Origin: Niastella yeongjuensis
GTDB lineage: Bacteria > Bacteroidota > Bacteroidia > Chitinophagales > Chitinophagaceae
Direction of reading: 5' to 3'
Length of the DNA stretch: 64,000 nucleotides
Assembly: GCF_900110245.1 (NCBI RefSeq)
Contig: NZ_FOCZ01000009.1
Location: 124,001-188,000, forward strand
The notes beneath the pieces were generated by a model. That model was not told the origin of the DNA. It searched no databases and saw only the letters and a program-made list of their open reading frames with translations. Positions 56,024-63,233 of this stretch are shown piece by piece (positions within the stretch are counted from its first letter, which is position 1; each line of letters begins with the position of its first letter). The position numbers and the translations under genes are program-made.

Positions 56024-57235
56024 TTAATTTATAGTAACCAATTGATAGGTTATATATGGCTTATCACCGTTGTTCAATGTATAAGCTACCATCGATTGGT
56101 GGTCGTTTACTGTTGACAAAACCGGGAAGCTGGCAGACGCGCTATCGGCAGTTAAAAAATTGAGCCCCTCACTTTTTCCGTCCTTGTCTCTTACCTGGAT
56201 GCCGATCTTTTTATTGAGCTTACTATTCACCACTTTCGATTCATCCCAAACAATCACCACCGTTCCATTTGTTAAGGAGGCTAGTTGGGGGTGAGAGCCC
56301 TGTGCACTTACACTGTCATGCTGAACAAATGTTTTTCCATTATCTGTAGATCTCGTATAAAAACAACCCTTTATTTTTCCGCCGGTAAACCAGGAGAAAT
56401 GCAATCCGTCTGCGTTTTCCGTCATGGCCGGGCCGGTATGCGGACAACCATTCAACACCCAGTTATCGTTGCTGATCCTTTCAGGCGCCGTAAAAGTTTT
56501 TCCCGCATCGGTTGATACCATATGCACCATATCACGGATGCTGTCGTTGATAATACCCCGGTACAACACATGCATACTTCCTTTTTTATCAATAAAAAGA
56601 TCGGTGCGGCAGCATTGGCAACAAGGCTGACTGATCAACCGGGCATTTTCAAAACCATTGCGCCCCTGGGTGGTGGCAAAAAACAAGGCCGAGCCTTCAT
56701 TGGGGATTGTTTTTCTGTTATCGAGCCAGATAATACCCGCTTCGCCATTGGGCAATAAAGCGATGTCATAATATCGCTGATCGTAACTGGCGGTATCGTT
56801 GACCAGCGGTTTGGGGGCCGTCCAGTTTTTTCCGGCATCAAACGACTGCACATAAAATACCAAACCGGAATACTTGTTTTTAGGATTTGGATTGGCCGCA
56901 CCCCATAAAGCTATTATTTCATGGGATGGTTTGAAAATGATCTTGGGCAGGTTTTCGCCATGCGGTTGAATGTTACTGCTGTTGGGAATTACAACCGGCG
57001 TACCAAACGTTTTTCCATCTTTACAGATAGCATAGCAAAAAGCGGAGGTACTGTCGTTTACCATTCGTACCCAGCTCATGGCAGTGTTGCCATTTTCATC
57101 TTTGGTAAGGAATGGACATTGACCCGGAATTGAATCTATTTGTATTGCCTGCTCCGGCGCGATTAATTGTTTAGGCGCAGTATTAGCGCAACTGGTACAG
57201 TATATAGCCAGGATAATAACTATCAGGTATTTCAT
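56024..57235 (-). CDS. Sialidase-like (BNR-repeat) lipoprotein
   Basis: This 403-residue lipoprotein has the signal ending YCTSC (Cys16). At least three Asp-box/BNR repeats are visible: SFDAGKNWTAP, STDAGKTFTAPE and STDNGKTFVQHD, so a six-bladed sialidase-type propeller is likely. A short Cys cluster (QPCCQCC) lies between repeats and could bind metal. The catalytic Tyr/Glu pair and Arg triad of true sialidases cannot be confirmed. It is in an operon with the YHS protein and lies 81 bp after the Cys-motif gene. Confidence 0.8.
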   Translation of the reverse strand: MKYLIVIILAIYCTSCANTAPKQLIAPEQAIQIDSIPGQCPFLTKDENGNTAMSWVRMVNDSTSAFCYAICKDGKTFGTPVVIPNSSNIQPHGENLPKIIFKPSHEIIALWGAANPNPKNKYSGLVFYVQSFDAGKNWTAPKPLVNDTASYDQRYYDIALLPNGEAGIIWLDNRKTIPNEGSALFFATTQGRNGFENARLISQPCCQCCRTDLFIDKKGSMHVLYRGIINDSIRDMVHMVSTDAGKTFTAPERISNDNWVLNGCPHTGPAMTENADGLHFSWFTGGKIKGCFYTRSTDNGKTFVQHDSVSAQGSHPQLASLTNGTVVIVWDESKVVNSKLNKKIGIQVRDKDGKSEGLNFLTADSASASFPVLSTVNDHQSMVAYTLNNGDKPYITYQLVTIN

Positions 57236-57316
57236 TTGCCTTTCTTAAAGTAGTGTGCATAATACGTTCACCATATCAGTATTTTACCTGAATGGCCATT
57301 CAATTACAATAAAACA

Positions 57317-57685
57317 TTATACCTGTGGAGGGTGAAAGGCGGTCGTGGAGAAACCTGAATAAATAGTCTCCTTTAAACGTGGATAGTAAATAGTCGTGTA
57401 GTTAAAGGCAGGGACCAGTTTTGCCTGTTGTTGAGCAAAACAAATGAGCTCGAATTTATTTTCCGCTTTGCGTTCTGGATTGTCCTGGTCTTTTTTCTGT
57501 TCCTGTTTCATCACCTTTATCCGGTGACACTTCCCATTACAATGCATTTGGGGCTTGTCTCTGTTCTCACACAGGTTTTTGGCAATAAAGCTGCTGTTCA
57601 GCTGGAGGTCTAATACAATAAACAGCTTATTGAACGATTGCACCAGCAGACCCAAAAACACTAATATGATAGCGACATGTTTCAA
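57317..57685 (-). CDS. Small protein with CxGKC-type Cys motif
   Basis: This 122-residue product has an N-terminal hydrophobic segment (AIILVFLGLLVQSF) and the conserved-looking motif AKNLCENRDKPQMHCNGKCH. Similar small membrane proteins with C-x8-C-x3-C spacing occur in Bacteroidota metal (especially copper) loci. A Lys-rich stretch follows. The start is TTG at 57685; a GTG at 57661 is an alternative. A TATCTTTG box is just upstream. A link to metal is inferred from the motif and from the YHS neighbour. Confidence 0.6.
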   Translation of the reverse strand: MKHVAIILVFLGLLVQSFNKLFIVLDLQLNSSFIAKNLCENRDKPQMHCNGKCHRIKVMKQEQKKDQDNPERKAENKFELICFAQQQAKLVPAFNYTTIYYPRLKETIYSGFSTTAFHPPQV

Positions 57686-57693
57686 AACGAGTG

Positions 57694-57701
57694 CAAAGAT
57701 A
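57694..57701 (-). promoter_or_regulatory. Bacteroidota -7 box TATCTTTG before the Cys-motif gene
   Basis: The minus strand reads TATCTTTGCAC, an exact TAnnTTTG match 8 bp before the TTG start at 57685. It could serve the three-gene cluster; the short distance favours the downstream GTG start. Confidence 0.35.
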
Positions 57702-57858
57702 GAAGCAAATTGCTGGTATTTTATGAGAAAAATCAGTAAAAGTCGACGAAGGCATGGTTTTCGTTATACGACCCATTGGGGGCTTATTATTTTGATCACA
57801 AAGCCTATCAGCAGCATCCAAACCAATATCAGCAATTATTTCCGGTACAACGGATACG

Positions 57859-58986
57859 TTACAACACCTTCAATTCCACTCTCCTGTTTTTAGCCCGGCC
57901 TTCCACAGTGGCATTGTCGGATATTGGTCTATCCTGGCCAAATCCCCGATATTGAAGCCGGTTGTTGCTAATGCCGACTCCTGTTAAATAGATGAATACC
58001 GTTCGGGCGCGGTTTTCACTCAACAGCTGATTACTGGCAGGGGTGCCAGCATTGTCCGTATGCCCTTCTATCAGTAGATGTATTTGAGGGTTTTCCTTTA
58101 AAATCTGCGCCAGTTCATTTAACGGGCCATGGGATTGTTGCAATAATTTAAAGCTACCCGTTTCGAAGAAGATCCTTGTTGCTGTACCATTTATTTGTTG
58201 CTTTATTTCGGCTGTTACTTCAGGACAGCCACCGTTACGAGCATTACCTGCGTTATCAGGACATTTATCCAAGGAATCTTCAACACCATCCTGGTCACGG
58301 TCAGGTGGCGGGCATCCATGGTATTTGATTACTCCAACCACTAGCCGGCATGAATCCTCATTATCAATGATACCATCGCCGTCTGAGTCTATCGGACTGG
58401 TGATTGTTGTAACTGGTATGGAAGCTTGCTTTATCTTACTAACCTTTTTCCGGTTGATAGCCCCTGCGATTCCAATACTGTTAACCCAGTGATTGTATTG
58501 CCTATCAGTAAAAGCGAAACGGTATTGGGAGTTGATCAATAAAAACACGTTTGCGCTCAAATTTATCTGACAGCCAATACCGGCAGGCGTACTGAGGTTA
58601 TAACTATCCTTATATTTTGACAACCCCGCCCCCATCAGCACGTATGGATTAAATATTTTATCCTGCTTAAAACAATTTGCCCGGAGTGATAAGTTTGCCT
58701 CCAGGAATAAATCCTTCTTCCCATCTTTTCTTTGAGCCTGTTCAATAAAGGCGCCGGACAGAGCAGAAGTAAAGACTATATGTGATGAAATGTTGTTTTG
58801 ATATTGGATGCCGACACCCAACTGGGGGGTACCTTCCAAAAAACTGGAAGTATCTGCTTTTTTAAAACTGAGTAGCTCCAAATGAATACCAACTGCAGGA
58901 GTTTTGGTATACTTTGTTTGTTGCCCATATGTAAAACATGGGGGCAATACTATTATTGCGAGATGGATATATAATATAAATCTCAC
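57859..58986 (-). CDS. OmpA-family protein with thrombospondin-3-like repeats
   Basis: This 375-residue outer-membrane protein has a signal peptide (to about 21, FTYGQ) and an N-terminal beta-barrel-like domain (to about 185, ending VNSIGIAGAINRKKV). Two Asp-rich calcium-type repeats follow (DSDGDGIIDNEDSC and DRDQDGVEDSLDKCPDNAGN). A C-terminal OmpA domain (IFFETGSFKL, LLIEGHTDNAGTPASNQLLS, NRRVELKVL) binds peptidoglycan. It is a structural or anchoring porin-like protein and stands alone. Confidence 0.93.
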   Translation of the reverse strand: MRFILYIHLAIIVLPPCFTYGQQTKYTKTPAVGIHLELLSFKKADTSSFLEGTPQLGVGIQYQNNISSHIVFTSALSGAFIEQAQRKDGKKDLFLEANLSLRANCFKQDKIFNPYVLMGAGLSKYKDSYNLSTPAGIGCQINLSANVFLLINSQYRFAFTDRQYNHWVNSIGIAGAINRKKVSKIKQASIPVTTITSPIDSDGDGIIDNEDSCRLVVGVIKYHGCPPPDRDQDGVEDSLDKCPDNAGNARNGGCPEVTAEIKQQINGTATRIFFETGSFKLLQQSHGPLNELAQILKENPQIHLLIEGHTDNAGTPASNQLLSENRARTVFIYLTGVGISNNRLQYRGFGQDRPISDNATVEGRAKNRRVELKVL

Positions 58987-59182
58987 CAGTTACAATTTTT
59001 TGAATTAATATCCCGTATCTTTTAAAATCAGTTCTTGCATTTGATCCGAAACCAATAAAAAAAAACTGTGAGTGGAAATTCCAGGAAAGCGGACCCAGGT
59101 ATTTGATAGGAGATTGGATTCAATGCCCCATTACTCACCATGCTTATAGCATGGCCTAAAGTTCGTGGAAGTTGCAGTGTAA

Positions 59183-59485
59183 TTATCTTCTGTTTGTATT
59201 ATCACCGTTAATTTTGTCTACCAGCTTTTGGATTTCCTTATTGCGAACCCAGTATTTTTTTAAACCTGCACTTCCTTCAATTGCTATAATTGATCTCATA
59301 CTGGCCAGATCATACACTTCAATTTTGGCTGCTATATCTGACACCATAGGAATTAGCAGAAGATAATGGCTATCCTGTTCCTGGATCAATTTAGTTACTT
59401 TTTCCGATGACATCAATTCATATTTCCATGGCCAGGCATCCGAAACGCTACTTTCAATACTTGCTCCCCTTTTTCCTTCGATCAA
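59183..59485 (-). pseudogene. 5'-truncated fragment of unrecognised protein
   Basis: The frame has no ATG; it opens with TTG at 59485 and is readable up to a TAA at 59513-59515, which lies inside repeat A. The product reads SDAWPWKYELMSSEKVTKLI and later LKKYWVRNKEIQKLVDKIN, which looks like the C-terminal part of a longer secreted or periplasmic protein. Family is not recognised. The break at the repeat suggests that recombination removed the 5' end. Confidence 0.5.
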
Positions 59486-59490
59486 ATTTT

Positions 59491-59570
59491 CATTAAACCA
59501 GGGTGCGCCCGGTTATATGGTTTTGATTTTACTTTTTTCGTTCTCCAATTAGAATGATACATTACCGGCA
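59491..59570. repeat. Direct repeat A
   Basis: Diverged copy of a sequence also found at 60936-60995 (B). Shared cores are CCCGGTTATAT and TTTTGATTTTACTTTT, with similar flanks on both sides over roughly 70 bp. It lies just past the stop of the immunity-like gene at 59593. Confidence 0.75.
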
Positions 59571-59592
59571 TTGCCAGATTAAGACTTTACCA

Positions 59593-59895
59593 CTATGGAA
59601 CGCCAAGTATCCTCTCCAATTCATTTTCAATATTTTGTTTTAACATATTGTATTCTTCAATACCCATGGTTTTCCCCACTCGTTCCTTTTGCCATTCCAT
59701 AAATAATGGTATATACCATAGCAATGAAACTACACGGCTTGAAATCATTTCATCATCCTCAAAGGAAATTGTTTTAAGTAAATTAAGAAATTCATTATTA
59801 AGGTTTCTGTCAAATATGCCTTGACGAAGTTTATAGAAAAAGCCCGTATCAACTTCCCATGTTGACTCTAGTTGTTCAATCAGTTCTTGTATCAT
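59593..59895 (-). CDS. Probable immunity protein of a polymorphic toxin system (orphan)
   Basis: This 100-residue, helix-rich, acidic-to-neutral protein has no signal peptide. It contains DTGFFYKLRQGIFD and SRVVSLLWYIPLFMEWQKER, and ends NELERILGVP. The wording and size match small cytoplasmic proteins found beside Rhs-type toxins; the identity as immunity is inferred from context. No toxin gene precedes it now; a tyrosine-recombinase fragment on the other strand starts about 90 bp upstream. It is followed by direct repeat A, as the second immunity gene is followed by repeat B. Confidence 0.55.
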   Translation of the reverse strand: MIQELIEQLESTWEVDTGFFYKLRQGIFDRNLNNEFLNLLKTISFEDDEMISSRVVSLLWYIPLFMEWQKERVGKTMGIEEYNMLKQNIENELERILGVP

Positions 59896-59984
59896 TGATT
59901 CGGTTTTGATATTGCTTTGAGGAATGTGTTTTTCGATTAATACTTCTTGGTCTTTTTTGCCCAGTTGCCCAGCATGGAACCAGG

Positions 59985-60185
59985 ATGACAGTTTTCTATA
60001 AGCGCCTGGAATACCTGAAAGAAAAAGCAGGCATTGAGAAAGAGTTCGGATTACACAGCCTGCGTCATTCCATTGCTACCCATTTATTGCAAAGTGGTAT
60101 GCCCATAGAGGAAATTGCCCGATTCCTGGGCCATAGCTCCCTTGATTCCACCCAAATCTACACCCATTTAACTAACGATCTAATA
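59985..60185 (+). pseudogene. C-terminal fragment of a XerC/D-like tyrosine recombinase
   Basis: The fragment reads FGLHSLRHSIATHLLQSGMP and GHSSLDSTQIYTHL, containing the HxLRH box, the GH box and the catalytic Tyr (IYTH). The N-terminal core-binding part and first catalytic Arg are missing, so it cannot act alone. After about 60180 the frame runs antisense into the primase-like fragment and has no recombinase likeness. It is a remnant of an integrase gene. Confidence 0.8.
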
Positions 60186-60864
60186 GCACCTCTCCTGCGC
60201 CGTCTAAATCTTCGATCAGGATCAACTTATGTTTCAATTCCTGTTTACCGAAGTAGTAAAATGCATTTTCTAACAAACTGGTGATCTGGATTACATCTTC
60301 TACCGGTATAAGTTCACCCACCTTTTCCTGCAAATGGGTTTTACCTGTACCACTACTGCCCAGGCTGATCACATGCAATGGTTCTTCCCGTTTCCTGCTT
60401 GTAAATACCAGGTACATTAGTAACCGGTTGTTTTCCTCACCAATTACCCCACTTTGCCCAATCAGCTCATTGGTTCGGCGTAAAAGACCAGGCTGTTTTA
60501 AAAATGCTTCAGCTTCCTTCCTTTCTGATTCGGTTAACTGCTTTACAGGTTCCTTTTCTTTGGCCAATAATTTCAATTGTTCCAACCGGTACGTCTCTAA
60601 CAGGTTTATCAGGGTGGCAAAAGCCGAAGCAATGTAGCTGGTACCAAGTGCAAACCTTTCAGCACACCGGCGTACCAATTTATCCAGACTTTCATTGTTG
60701 TACAAATCCAGGTTGTGGCGTACCGCTTGTTGTTTGTATTCAACTTTCAGGGTTACACGCATTCTTTCCATTCCTTCTATTTTAAGGCCGCCCAGAAGCC
60801 CAAAATTCAATTCCTGATACTGCCAGGTTATGTATTCCCGGTTTTCAGTATTGAGTACTGTCAT
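60186..60864 (-). pseudogene. Truncated P-loop primase/helicase-like mobile-element protein
   Basis: The fragment contains a Walker A motif (GSSGTGKTHL) and a Walker-B-like run (HKLILIEDLDG), which is where it ends abruptly at the junction with the recombinase fragment. It resembles the ATPase part of CHC2/primase-type proteins in Bacteroidota mobile elements; that assignment is from recall and is moderate. The start is taken at the ATG at 60864 since a terminator lies between it and a longer upstream frame (from 60921). The C-terminal part is lost. Confidence 0.6.
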
Positions 60865-60889
60865 GTAATAGAGTTTTAATGGGGTGAAA

Positions 60890-60918
60890 TAAAAAAGGAG
60901 GCAATTGCTGACCTCCTT
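60890..60918 (-). terminator. Terminator downstream of immunity gene and repeat B
   Basis: On the minus strand AAGGAGG and CCTCCTT (60895-60901, 60912-60918) form a stem followed by six T. It ends transcription coming from the Rhs toxin-immunity pair. Confidence 0.75.
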
Positions 60919-60935
60919 CAATGAATTATTTTAAA

Positions 60936-60995
60936 AACCAGTGGTGTGCCCGGTTATATACTTTTGATTTTACTTTTCGATCACCAACTAGATTA
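60936..60995. repeat. Direct repeat B
   Basis: Diverged copy of repeat A (59491-59570), with CCCGGTTATAT and TTTTGATTTTACTTTT in the same order and spacing. It starts within 10 bp of the stop of the immunity gene at 61001. Confidence 0.75.
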
Positions 60996-61000
60996 AAACA

Positions 61001-61270
61001 TTATGCATTGTCACCCTCTTCGTATTCAGGATAACTTTGATAAAATTCCTGCTTACGTGCATTGAGCCAATCGTATATCCCTAATGTTTCGACATCTTCA
61101 AGTAGCCTTTCATACGCTTCCTTTATCCCTTTTTCAGAGTCCAGCCGTAGTGGAATATTATGTAACAAATCGCATAGCCCATATATTCTTTCATCCTTAC
61201 TTTCATAACTACGCTCTCTTATCTCAATAAGAGTAATATACAATACATACAATAAAAACTTCTTTTCCAT
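61001..61270 (-). CDS. Probable immunity protein for the Rhs toxin
   Basis: This 89-residue acidic helical protein without signal peptide starts 2 bp after the Rhs toxin stop. It contains LLYVLYITLIEIRERSYESK and LCDLLHNIPLRLDSEKGIKE. The family is not recognised, but position, size and coupling to the toxin tip are those of a cognate immunity protein. It is transcribed together with the toxin and is followed by repeat B and a terminator. Confidence 0.7.
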   Translation of the reverse strand: MEKKFLLYVLYITLIEIRERSYESKDERIYGLCDLLHNIPLRLDSEKGIKEAYERLLEDVETLGIYDWLNARKQEFYQSYPEYEEGDNA

Positions 61271-61272
61271 AA

Positions 61273-62424
61273 TTATTGCTTTTTAGTTGGTGGTTCTTTG
61301 GGGGTTGGAAACATTGAGTCATCTGGATAATACTCCTTTACTGGCACATCCACACTCAAGCCTCTCCGCTGTATCTCATATATTCTTGTATTACCATCCG
61401 AAAGTGTACCTGTTTTTGCATTAATTCTTACAGGATCATATTCATTGGGATGAAGAACGCTTTCAATTAATTCTTTGTCAGACAGTTTTTTAATTTTCTG
61501 ATATGAAGAAGAACTAGTAATTGTAGATTCTTTATGTCCTAATTTTAAATTCTTCGAATTAATCGTTTGCCCACCACTTGAAGAAGACCATGACCCTTCT
61601 TTACCCGTTGCATTGACCCTATTAGTGGTTGTGTTTGCAGCATTACCTTCTATGGCTTCAACATTACCATGAGCTTCTATAGCTAGCTTATTTGTCTTAG
61701 CAACAGGGTGCTCTGAGAATTTAAATCCTTCAATGGCAGGTGGCTCTCCCATTCCTGCATCACCCAATGCACCTAAAAAGACAAAACTATATAATTCCCC
61801 ATATGCCTCTTGGTCATTATCATTGATAGCTCTTTTAGTTGTTGCCTCTAAATTATCGACCATCCCTTTGAGACTATACCCGTACAACTGTTTTGCTACA
61901 GCCCTGTAATTACCTGTAGCGGAATTTACCATAAGGTGAGCTTTTTGGGCTTCTATATCTAAAGCACCGAGACCTCGAACAAATCCAGATAATGTAGGAT
62001 GGCCACTGGCTTTTGCTTTATCTGCAAGCCAGTCTGTCACCAATTGTAGTTCACCACCATCTAAATCAATTCCTTGAATTGGAGAATTACTTGCAAATTG
62101 ATAGGGTGTTAATTCTGCATAATCCCTTGTAAGTGGGTCTACGGAAAGAAACCTCCCCGCCCTGTTATCATAAATCCTCATCCCATAATCCTGCTGCAAT
62201 CCCAACCCCTTCACCTCATTATCATTCATCTTGCCATTAAATCCAAACTTATACGGCACACCACTATTCGGCAATGCTACACGGCTCATCATCCCAAACG
62301 GATAATAATCCTGAGCTGTAACAATATCCGGCTCGTAGTAAGAAATCAAAGAGCTTGTGTCGCTTAAAGATACACCGAATTTGCGATCTGACACCGTAGC
62401 GAGTACATTACCTAAATGGTTTGC
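61273..62424 (-). pseudogene. 5'-truncated Rhs toxin tip with ParB-like C-terminal domain
   Basis: The frame is open from a TAG at 62425-62427. The first codons read HLGNVLATVSDRKFGVS, which is the middle of an Rhs core (compare LKDHLGNVLATVTD), so the protein lacks its N-terminal YD repeats, signal peptide and an ATG (a GTG at 62394 is the only nearby start). The Rhs-associated core follows (YYPFGMM, YKFGFNGKMNDNEVKG, RIYDNRAGRFLSVDPL), then a 170-residue linker, then a C-terminal toxin-like domain (about 300-373, DPVRINAKTGTLSDGNTRIY) resembling ParB-type nucleases. The immunity gene lies 2 bp downstream. Confidence 0.85.
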
Positions 62425-62622
62425 CTATTCAGCAGTTTTTGAGTTCTTAGTAGAAGTGAGATAGGACAAGGATTTTAGAAGATTATCACCTTTCGGCATG
62501 CCCGAAACGAAAAACTATTTATTGATTAAGCTCAATTACCAATTGAAATAACTACACAATCTAGTTGTGATTCCCTTCCTCAGTTTTTTGAATTACTCTC
62601 TCCTTCGCCTTAACCAAATAAA

Positions 62623-62649
62623 AAAGCTGCATCAAATTGACACAGCTTT
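62623..62649 (-). terminator. Terminator after the RelE/ParE toxin gene
   Basis: On the minus strand AAAGCTG and CAGCTTT form a stem at 62643-62649 and 62623-62629, followed by TTTTATTT. It lies about 10 bp past the toxin stop at 62661. Confidence 0.75.
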
Positions 62650-62660
62650 GTATTTACAGT

Positions 62661-62942
62661 TCAGTATTTCGGTTTTCTTTTTACATGCCTTACCGAGTTA
62701 ATTATAACACTATTACCTTCTACTTCATAAACAACCAAGTAAGGGAAACGGTTAATTCTTATTCTTCTAAACTGAGTATTAATCGGAGGATAACGTAAAG
62801 GGTGTTCGCTGATCTTCAAATAGCCACTTTCCAATTCTTCAATAAACTCAAACCCTAATCCTTTCTTTCGATTTTCATACCAGTCAAAAGCTTCTTGTAA
62901 ATCCCAAATAGCTTCTGACTGTAATACTATCTCATAACTCAT
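62661..62942 (-). CDS. RelE/ParE-family toxin
   Basis: This 93-residue protein has the typical ParE/RelE order: AIWDLQEAFDWYENRKKGLG (helical hairpin), FIEELESGYLKISEHPLRYP, and RRIRINRFPYLVVYEVEGNS with the final strand NSVRHVKRKPKY. It probably acts as an mRNA interferase or gyrase inhibitor. Its ATG overlaps the antitoxin stop by 4 bp (ATGA), so the two are co-translated. Confidence 0.92.
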   Translation of the reverse strand: MSYEIVLQSEAIWDLQEAFDWYENRKKGLGFEFIEELESGYLKISEHPLRYPPINTQFRRIRINRFPYLVVYEVEGNSVIINSVRHVKRKPKY

Positions 62943-63184
62943 TCCGGCTTCTTTTTACCAGTAATCATATCCTTGGCTTCTTTCCAATTATAGGTTTTAC
63001 TTTCACCGCTTAAACGTTTAGCTCTTCGTTCCTCAAAAAGCTTTATTTCTTCTTCACTGAACTCATATTCGAAATCATCCTCCTCGTTATATTCTTTTGC
63101 CACTGCGTACATCAGTTTTAATAACTTCTCATCCCCTTTATCTATGTACTGATGTAGTTTCTGACGAATATTAGCTGGTGTCAT
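62939..63184 (-). CDS. Antitoxin of the RelE/ParE pair
   Basis: This 81-residue acidic protein starts MTPANIRQKLHQYIDKGDEK (ATG at 63184). A longer frame from 63205 would overlap the promoter box, so the shorter start is preferred. The C-terminal part (EYEFSEEEIKLFEERRAKRL, TYNWKEAKDMI) is the Asp/Glu-rich, flexible toxin-binding part. It is the first gene of the pair, as usual, and may repress its own promoter. Family matches Bacteroidota addiction-module antitoxins by wording. Confidence 0.85.
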   Translation of the reverse strand: MTPANIRQKLHQYIDKGDEKLLKLMYAVAKEYNEEDDFEYEFSEEEIKLFEERRAKRLSGESKTYNWKEAKDMITGKKKPE

Positions 63185-63202
63185 AAATACATTGATTTTC
63201 AA

Positions 63203-63233
63203 CAAATTTAATGAATTTTAGTTATTATCCAAA
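63203..63233 (-). promoter_or_regulatory. Consensus Bacteroidota promoter of the toxin-antitoxin pair
   Basis: On the minus strand TTTG (63230-63233) is followed after exactly 19 bases by TAAATTTG (63203-63210), a full match to TTTG-N19-TAnnTTTG. The start of transcription would be near 63197, 13 bp before the ATG at 63184. The TTTG is inside the last codons of the recombinase gene. Confidence 0.8.

Noticed and set aside
57627-57821. 64-residue minus-strand frame upstream of the Cys-motif gene
   Set aside because: No recognisable domain, overlaps the promoter region and the start of the Cys-motif gene in another frame.
60186-60284. C-terminal extension of the recombinase fragment
   Set aside because: The frame is antisense to the primase-like fragment and shows no recombinase sequence.
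60865-60921. N-terminal extension of the primase-like frame
   Set aside because: It reads through a rho-independent terminator (60890-60918) and has no family likeness.
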